19,241 nucleotides of DNA. Origin: Methanobacteriota archaeon. Its GTDB lineage: Archaea > Thermoplasmatota > Thermoplasmata > RBG-16-68-12. Positions within the stretch are counted from its first letter, which is position 1. Every line of letters starts with the position of its first letter. The notes beneath the pieces were generated by a model that saw only the letters and a list, made by a program, of their open reading frames with translations, had not been told where the DNA came from and ran no database searches. Where the stretch lies: assembly GCA_005878325.1 (NCBI GenBank), contig VBMR01000160.1, positions 1-19,241 of the forward strand, written 5' to 3'. A program made the translations under genes and the position numbers. Positions 14,706-19,241 of this stretch are shown piece by piece.

Positions 14706-15581
14706 GTGGCGCATCGGAGTGCGCGGTACGACTACGGTGGCGATCGATACGTCTTCGTAGAGTTCAGCATCGACATGGAGCTGGCGGAAAATTTCAAGAC
14801 GCTCTCCATGGCGGAGGCGATCAAGCAAGCGCACATCCCGGGGATCGTCGAAGTGATTCCCTCCATCTGCTCGATGCTCGTCGAGTATGATCGGGCGAGC
14901 ATCCACGCGGACCCGCTGATCCGCAGGCTCCGGGAAATCGAAGGGTCGATGACCCAGCTCACGGAGATCCCGACGCGGATCATCGACTTCCCGATCCTCT
15001 TCGCCGACCCCTGGACCACGGAGTGTGCGGAGACCTTCAAATCGCATCACAACACGGGACAGGTCCCGAACCTCGACTTCGTGGCGGAAGTGAACGGCTA
15101 CAAGGACCGTGAGTCCTTCATCCACGCCTTGTGCGCCACTCCCTATTGGACCGTCATGGTCGGGTTCACGCCAGGCCTTCCGTGGCTCTATCCGCTCGGC
15201 GTGCGAAACGAGGAGGCGATCCAGGCGCCGAAGTACAACCGGCCGCGCACGTGGACGCCAGACCGCGCGGTGGGGCTCGGCGGCGCCTTCCTCGCGATCT
15301 ATTCCGTCCGCAACCCCGGAGGATATCAGCTCCTGGGGCGAACCACCAACCCGATCTACGACGCGCGGCAGCGGCATCCCGATTTCAAGGAGAACCCCGT
15401 GCTCCTCAAGCCGGGCGACATCCTCAAGTGGCGGTCCGTGACCCGCGAGGAATACGACCAGATCTGGGCCGGGGTCGAGGACGGGACGTATCGCTTCGGA
15501 ATCAAGCCGGTCACCGTCGAGCCGGAAGCCTACCTCCGAGACCCGCGAGGGTACACGGCGGCGAATCTGGGAGGGAGCTGA
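14706..15581 (+). CDS. Carboxyltransferase subunit, KipI/PxpB family, urea carboxylase-type
   Basis: Protein of 291 residues matching the first half of a urea carboxylase/5-oxoprolinase carboxyltransferase (CT_C_D). The N-terminal part has the family pattern VFVEF followed by PGIVEVIPSICSMLVEYD. The core has VMVGFTPGLPWL (151-161), KYNRPRTWTPDRAVGLGG (176-193), AIYSVRNPGGYQLLGRT (197-213) and LLKPGDILKWRSVTREEYDQ. These blocks, the FADPWTTE stretch (99-106) and the C-terminal tail TYRFGIKP resemble bacterial urea carboxylase. Ordinary PxpB is shorter and has a PVxYGG motif and GSVGIGG. It is expected to bind carboxybiotin and the acceptor with the next protein. The GTG at 14706 is fixed by GGGAGG 6 nt upstream; the frame extends back to 14532, but that part overlaps the cupredoxin gene. 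The next gene starts one base after the stop. Confidence 0.88.
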   Translation: MAHRSARYDYGGDRYVFVEFSIDMELAENFKTLSMAEAIKQAHIPGIVEVIPSICSMLVEYDRASIHADPLIRRLREIEGSMTQLTEIPTRIIDFPILFADPWTTECAETFKSHHNTGQVPNLDFVAEVNGYKDRESFIHALCATPYWTVMVGFTPGLPWLYPLGVRNEEAIQAPKYNRPRTWTPDRAVGLGGAFLAIYSVRNPGGYQLLGRTTNPIYDARQRHPDFKENPVLLKPGDILKWRSVTREEYDQIWAGVEDGTYRFGIKPVTVEPEAYLRDPRGYTAANLGGS

Positions 15582-15582
15582 A

Positions 15583-16566
15583 GTGCTCGAGGTCGTCCAA
15601 CACGGGATCGAGGCGACCGTGCAGGACCTGTACGGTCGGCCCGGCTACTACTCCCAAGGGATCCCGCCCTCCGGGGCGCAGGACGGCACGAGCTTGGGAC
15701 TTGCGAACCTTCTCGTCGGGAATGACAAGAACGAGGCGGCGATCGAGATTACGCTCCTGGGCCCGCAGATTCGGTTCCGAGATGAACACACGATTGGCCT
15801 CACGGGGGGCGACCTGTCGCCCAAGTTGAACGGCTCGCCGGCAACGATGTGGGAGAGCTTCGCAGTCCGAAAGGACGACCTCCTGACGTTTGGCAGGATC
15901 GAGAAAGGCTGCCGCGCCTATCTCGCGGTCGCGGGTGGCATCGATGTGCCGGAGGTCCTCGGCAGCAAGGCCACCTACGCGCGGGGCGAAATCGGCGGCC
16001 ACGAGGGCCGGCCCCTCCAGAAAGGCGACGTCCTCGCCACCGGGAAACCGAAGGCAGCCGCGGAGGACCTGATCGGGCGGCGCGTGAAGCCGGACCGGAT
16101 TCCCCGCTACACGAACCGATGGGAACAACGAATCGTCGTCGGAATCGAGAGCTACGTCTACACGGACACCGGGATCAAGACCTTCCTCACTGCGGACTGG
16201 CAGGTCTCGAGCAAGATCGATCGTGTCGGGTACCGATATACAGGACCCCAGCTCGAGTGCGTGAAGCGCACGCCTCCGTTCGGGGCGGGTTCCGATCCCA
16301 CGAACGTCGTGGATTCCGGATATCCGGTGGGAAGCGTACACACGACAGGACCCGGCGTTGAGCCGATCCTCCTTCCGAATGACGCGGTCAGCGGGGGCGG
16401 ATTCGCGACGATCGGGACCGTCATCACGGTGGACCTGGACCGCGTGGGCCAGAGCAAGACCGGCGACGTCACGCATTTCAAGTCGGTCAGCGTTGAGGAA
16501 GGCTACCGCGCCTGGGAGGAGCGGGAACGCCTCTTGACGGAGTCGTCGATCGAACAGGGCAGGTGA
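15583..16566 (+). CDS. Carboxyltransferase subunit, KipA/PxpC family (CT_A_B)
   Basis: Protein of 327 residues matching the second half of biotin-dependent amide carboxyltransferases (KipA, PxpC, urea carboxylase). Seen in order: VQDLYGRPGYYSQGIPPSGA (residues 13-32), SLGLANLLVGND, AIEITLLGPQIRF, the strongly conserved YLAVAGGIDVPEVLGSKATY (113-132), KIDRVGYRYTGPQLE (211-225) and a C-terminal VSGGGFATIGTVITVDL. In 5-oxoprolinase PxpC works with PxpB and PxpA; in urea carboxylase the same domain moves CO2 from biotin to urea. It should form a complex with the preceding subunit. GGAGGGAG precedes the GTG start, and the gap to the upstream stop is one base. The following gene overlaps its stop (GTGA), indicating translational coupling. 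Confidence 0.9.
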   Translation: MLEVVQHGIEATVQDLYGRPGYYSQGIPPSGAQDGTSLGLANLLVGNDKNEAAIEITLLGPQIRFRDEHTIGLTGGDLSPKLNGSPATMWESFAVRKDDLLTFGRIEKGCRAYLAVAGGIDVPEVLGSKATYARGEIGGHEGRPLQKGDVLATGKPKAAAEDLIGRRVKPDRIPRYTNRWEQRIVVGIESYVYTDTGIKTFLTADWQVSSKIDRVGYRYTGPQLECVKRTPPFGAGSDPTNVVDSGYPVGSVHTTGPGVEPILLPNDAVSGGGFATIGTVITVDLDRVGQSKTGDVTHFKSVSVEEGYRAWEERERLLTESSIEQGR

Positions 16567-17336
16567 ACAGCGTGGTCTTGCGGGTGGACTTGAACTGCGA
16601 CATGGGAGAAAGTTACGGGATCTGGAAGCTCGGACGGGACGAGGAGGTCATGCCCTTCGTCACGTCGGCGAACATCGCCTGCGGCTTCCACGCGAGCGAC
16701 CCGCACGTGATGCGGAAGACGGTCTTGCTGGCGAAGAAGCATGGCGTGGGCGTCGGAGCCCACACGGGCTTCCCAGACCGGGAGGGGTTCGGGCGCCGCT
16801 ACATCCAAGTGCCGAAGGACGAGTTGAAGGACGACATCATCTACCAGGTGGGAGCGCTCGCCGGGTTCCTGAAGGCGAACGGGATGAAGCTCCAGCACGT
16901 GAAGCCGCACGGCGCGATGTACACGGTCGCGGTGAATGACGAGGAACTGTCCGAGGGCATCGTCGAGGGGATCCAAGAATATGATCCGGAACTGCTGCTG
17001 TTCGCGATGCCGAATTCCCTGACCTACAAGATCGCGCAGAAACGCGGTCTGCCCGTGGTCCCGGAGGGGTTCGTAGAACTGAACTACCTGCCGAACGGGT
17101 CTCTCGCGCTCGAGCGCGCGAAGAAGGCGTGGGACCCGGAGGAAGTCGCTCGCCGCTTCGTACGACTCCTGAAAGAGGGCAAGGTCACGACCGTGACCGG
17201 AGAAACGATCCCGCAGAAGGTGAAAAGCGTCTGTGTCCATGGGGATGCACCGAACACGCCGGAAATCCTGAAGGCACTTGAGGCCGCGATGAGTCGGGAA
17301 GGCATCGAGCGGGCAAACATCCTGAAACTCTTGTGA
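16563..17336 (+). CDS. LamB/YcsF family protein (PxpA-like amidase subunit)
   Basis: A 257-residue protein of the LamB/YcsF family. PxpA, the characterised member, is a 5-oxoprolinase subunit thought to open the lactam ring. The N-terminal signature is clear: VDLNCDMGESYGIWKLGRDE, then FVTSANIACGFHASDP and GVGAHTGFPDREGFGRR. It is followed by HVKPHGAMYTVAV (residues 112-124) and a late SVCVHGDAPNT. Conserved Asp and His residues in these motifs would form the active site. It is divergent from the usual sequence in places: GESYG replaces the common GEgfG, and FVELNYLPNGSL stands where most members have FADRxYxxxGxL. This may reflect a different substrate. GTG at 16563 overlaps the preceding TGA, and the biotin carrier follows 19 nt later. 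It probably hydrolyses the carboxylated product or substrate ring. Confidence 0.9.
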   Translation: MNSVVLRVDLNCDMGESYGIWKLGRDEEVMPFVTSANIACGFHASDPHVMRKTVLLAKKHGVGVGAHTGFPDREGFGRRYIQVPKDELKDDIIYQVGALAGFLKANGMKLQHVKPHGAMYTVAVNDEELSEGIVEGIQEYDPELLLFAMPNSLTYKIAQKRGLPVVPEGFVELNYLPNGSLALERAKKAWDPEEVARRFVRLLKEGKVTTVTGETIPQKVKSVCVHGDAPNTPEILKALEAAMSREGIERANILKLL

Positions 17337-17355
17337 ATCGGGATCGGGGGAGGAA

Positions 17356-17565
17356 ATGGACGTCACCGCCGACATTCCTGGGATGATCATCCGGGTGAAG
17401 GTCAAGCCGGGCGACGAGGTGAAGGCCGGCGATGCCTTGTTCGTCATGGAGGCGATGAAGATGGAGATGGAGGTTCCGGCTCCCGGGAAAGGACGGGTCG
17501 CCGCCGTCCACGTGAAAGAGAACGAGGTGGTCCAGGCCGGACAGGTTCTCGCGGTCCTTCATTGA
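17356..17565 (+). CDS. Biotin carboxyl carrier protein (stand-alone biotinyl domain)
   Basis: A minimal 69-residue biotinyl domain that carries CO2 between biotin carboxylase and the carboxyltransferase. The biotinylation site EAMKME is present with K35 as the target lysine. The flanking PGDEVKAGDALFVM and GRVAAVHVKENEVVQAGQVL fit the flattened barrel of the family. There is no Ala/Pro-rich N-terminal extension of the kind found in AccB, so it is essentially the domain alone. GGGGAGG lies just upstream of the ATG. It is the last gene of the four-gene operon and should be biotinylated by a BirA-type ligase encoded elsewhere. Its presence next to KipI/KipA and YcsF homologues, with accC close by, argues that the complex uses biotin. 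Confidence 0.93.
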   Translation: MDVTADIPGMIIRVKVKPGDEVKAGDALFVMEAMKMEMEVPAPGKGRVAAVHVKENEVVQAGQVLAVLH

Positions 17566-17699
17566 ATGGCTTTCGACGAATTGGCATGTTTGTTGTCATA
17601 GTCTCCATGAAAACCTTCGCGAATTGAACTGGAAGAGACGTCCAGAATCCTTAAGTATCGTCCCAACGATTCTGACAATTGGTCTTCGAGGTGGGGTCG
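17566..17699. promoter_or_regulatory. Intergenic region with TATA-like promoter of the PotD-like gene
   Basis: CTTAAGTAT (17650-17658) lies about 46 nt before the ATG at 17700. It implies a leader of about 20 nt that contains GAGGTGG (17688-17694) as ribosome site. The first part is relatively T-rich (TTTGTTGT around 17588) and may hold the terminator of the carrier operon, though no strong T-tract is present. Confidence 0.4.
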
Positions 17700-18923
17700 A
17701 TGGAGGAGAAGCCTGCGGGCGAAGAGGCTGTGTCTCAACAGGGGCAGATGTCACGTCGTCGGTTCCTGAAGTATGCCGGGGTTGGCGCCGCCGTTGCTGT
17801 AGGAGCCGGAGCCCTCGGCTACGGAGCGTTGCAGTACTTTTCGACGCCCGCGCGTCCAAGACTCCAGTGGTGGGGCGTCGGCACGGGGAACCCGGAGCGA
17901 TGGGACGGCCTGGGGGACGAAGTCGATTTCACAGACGCGGCATGGGATCCGGTCCCAGTCCTGAACAAAATGCGTTCGGATGGCCGGAACATCTATGATG
18001 TAATCTCGAACGCCGGGACGCTCGACGATCCGCTCTTCACGGATGGGTCTATCGTGGACTTTAACCCAGAGGAGGTCCTCCCGAGCTGGAGCAAGATATA
18101 TCCAGAGCTGCGGACGAACAATCCGACGATCACCGTCCAGTCCACCGGGCAAATAGTGGGCGTCCCGATCGTCCAAAACGGCGACTCGGTCGCCATGCTC
18201 GTCGATCAGATCTGGCCCGGCGCAACTCAGCCAGGGCAAGGAGGGGACAGCTACGGCTTGCTGTTCGACGACCAGTTCAACGGAAAAACGGCGATGGAGT
18301 CGTCCTGGGCTTGTGCTGTGTACAAAGTGGCAAACTACCTCCAACGAAATAGCATCGACACAATTTCGAACCTAGAGATGCTCTCATCGGACGACTTGGC
18401 TAAGATCAAGACGTTCATGCTAGCGCAGAAGTCTGCCGGTCAGTTCAAGACCTTCTGGACAGGGTGGAACACAGCCGTCAACTTGCTCGCCACAAACGAA
18501 GTCGTCGCAATGGACACCTGGGAGCCGGTCGTGTTCGCCCTGCGAACCCAGGATCCTCCCATCAACGCGTGGTACATGGCTCCCAAGGAGGGCTACTACC
18601 TCTGGAACATCCCGATCTACCTGACCCCAAGGGGACAGAATGTGACGAAGGACCGTTGTATGCACCTGATGGAGTGGACCTTGCAGGGGTGGTACGGAGC
18701 CCGAATCACGACTATTCGAGGGTATCTGACGGCGACGCCAGACGCAATCACATACGCGCAGGAAAACCCGAATGCGGGAGGCGGGCCATACGACTCCGCG
18801 TTCGTCCAATCGCGGCACACATTGGTCAAGGCGAAGTTCAGCGACAACGTCAGCGTGTACGGAAACCAGGCGCCGCCGAACATCGCCGAGTACCAGGATA
18901 CTTGGACCCAGATCACGGCGTAG
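17700..18923 (+). CDS. PotD-like ABC transporter substrate-binding protein with Tat signal
   Basis: Exported solute-binding protein of 407 residues, most like the spermidine/putrescine (PotD) class. A twin-arginine signal, SRRRFLK, is followed by a hydrophobic AGVGAAVAVGAGALGYGAL, so it is probably exported folded and stays membrane-linked. The mature part shows the class II pattern: LQWWGVGTG at the first strand, NIYDVISNAGTLDDPLF, QIVGVPIVQNGDSVAMLVDQ, then LATNEVVAMDTWEPVVFALR and YYLWNIPIYLTPRG. The ligand (polyamine, amide or other) is not determinable. The ATG at 17700 is chosen for the GAGGTGG 5 nt upstream; a TTG at 17679 is in frame but lacks such a site. It is followed by its permease and, given its place after the carboxylase operon, may import that enzyme's substrate. 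This is inference. Confidence 0.87.
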   Translation: MEEKPAGEEAVSQQGQMSRRRFLKYAGVGAAVAVGAGALGYGALQYFSTPARPRLQWWGVGTGNPERWDGLGDEVDFTDAAWDPVPVLNKMRSDGRNIYDVISNAGTLDDPLFTDGSIVDFNPEEVLPSWSKIYPELRTNNPTITVQSTGQIVGVPIVQNGDSVAMLVDQIWPGATQPGQGGDSYGLLFDDQFNGKTAMESSWACAVYKVANYLQRNSIDTISNLEMLSSDDLAKIKTFMLAQKSAGQFKTFWTGWNTAVNLLATNEVVAMDTWEPVVFALRTQDPPINAWYMAPKEGYYLWNIPIYLTPRGQNVTKDRCMHLMEWTLQGWYGARITTIRGYLTATPDAITYAQENPNAGGGPYDSAFVQSRHTLVKAKFSDNVSVYGNQAPPNIAEYQDTWTQITA

Positions 18924-18947
18924 TTGCCCTGCGCGATGGAGATTGGC

Positions 18948-19241
18948 ATGGCGGTGCCCTCAGGTCCCTTTGACCGCCTTGCGGAGTTCTTCGCGGAGCA
19001 TCGACGCGCGCTGTTCTATCTGCAAATTGCTCCTCCGCTCCTGTTCGTGCTCTCCTTCGTCTTCGTCCCATTGGGCTCGATTTTCGTTTGGAGTTTCGGG
19101 ACCGTTCAGAACAACCGTCTGGTCCCAGGGTTCTCGACAAGCGCCTATTCGGACTTCCTCGGCATTGGTGCGCCGGGTTGGCGGTTCGAAATTTTCCTGA
19201 AGACCCTGAGGATCGCGGTAACGCAGACGGTCATCGCGATG
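18948..19241 (+). CDS. PotB-like ABC transporter permease, N-terminal part (cut by window end)
   Basis: The frame is open to the last base, giving 98 codons from this start. It begins MAVPSGPFDRLAEFFAEH and runs into the first membrane helix (APPLLFVLSFVFVPLGSIFV). A periplasmic loop with SAYSDFLG follows, then a stretch leading to the second helix (FLKTLRIAVTQTVIAM). The spacing and the 'FLKTLRIAVTQT' block fit the N-terminus of PotB/PotH-type permeases. ATG at 18948 is preferred because GGAG lies 6 nt upstream; the ATG at 18936 is also in frame. The gap of 24 nt after the PotD-like stop indicates one operon. Later transporter genes presumably lie beyond the right edge. Confidence 0.8.
   Translation, partial: MAVPSGPFDRLAEFFAEHRRALFYLQIAPPLLFVLSFVFVPLGSIFVWSFGTVQNNRLVPGFSTSAYSDFLGIGAPGWRFEIFLKTLRIAVTQTVIAM

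Overview
The window looks like a high-GC archaeal chromosome segment. Three things support an archaeon: a bacterio-opsin-activator-type (HTH_10) regulator, a group II (thermosome-like) chaperonin homologue, and TATA-like elements centred about 27 nt upstream of many start codons that have no Shine-Dalgarno sequence, which is the pattern of leaderless archaeal transcripts. A high-GC Thermoplasmatota-like lineage is a guess, because no phylogenetic marker is present. No rRNA, tRNA, CRISPR array, integrase or transposase is visible.

Layout. Positions 32-3354 (minus strand) hold livH, livM and a solute-binding protein of a branched-chain amino acid-type ABC importer. Its livM appears damaged at both ends. 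Next come a small VOC-fold protein (3446-3787, +), an HTH_10 regulator (3844-4641, -) and a metal-dependent amidohydrolase (4747-5973, -). The amidohydrolase is divergent from an MFS transporter (6023-7255, +), and one palindromic TTAA element lies midway between the two starts. A divergent chaperonin paralogue follows (7283-8965, +). It meets a PotA-like ABC ATPase (8962-9899, -) whose frame is broken before its TOBE domain. A beta-hydroxyacid dehydrogenase and an Lrp/AsnC regulator (10092-11493, +) sit in an apparent two-gene operon and converge on bioY (11490-12215, -).

The right half is a biotin-centred module. It contains biotin carboxylase accC (12282-13622, -) and a membrane-anchored cupredoxin with motifs in permuted order (13715-14602, +). 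A tight four-gene operon follows (14706-17565, +): two KipI/KipA-type carboxyltransferase subunits, a LamB/YcsF (PxpA-like) protein and a 69-residue biotin carrier. With AccC these make a complete split biotin-dependent carboxylase joined to a lactam/amide hydrolase-like protein, and BioY is positioned to supply biotin. The first carboxyltransferase subunit resembles urea carboxylase more than ordinary PxpB, so the substrate (urea, guanidine, another amide, or 5-oxoproline) is open. The window ends in a Tat-exported PotD-like binding protein (17700-18923) and the first 98 codons of its permease.

The most notable points are the split carboxylase/hydrolase module, the apparently circularly permuted type-1 copper domain, the chaperonin that seems to have lost ATPase residues, and frame disruptions confined to two ABC transporter genes. 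Function calls come from reading motifs by eye; no database search was possible.
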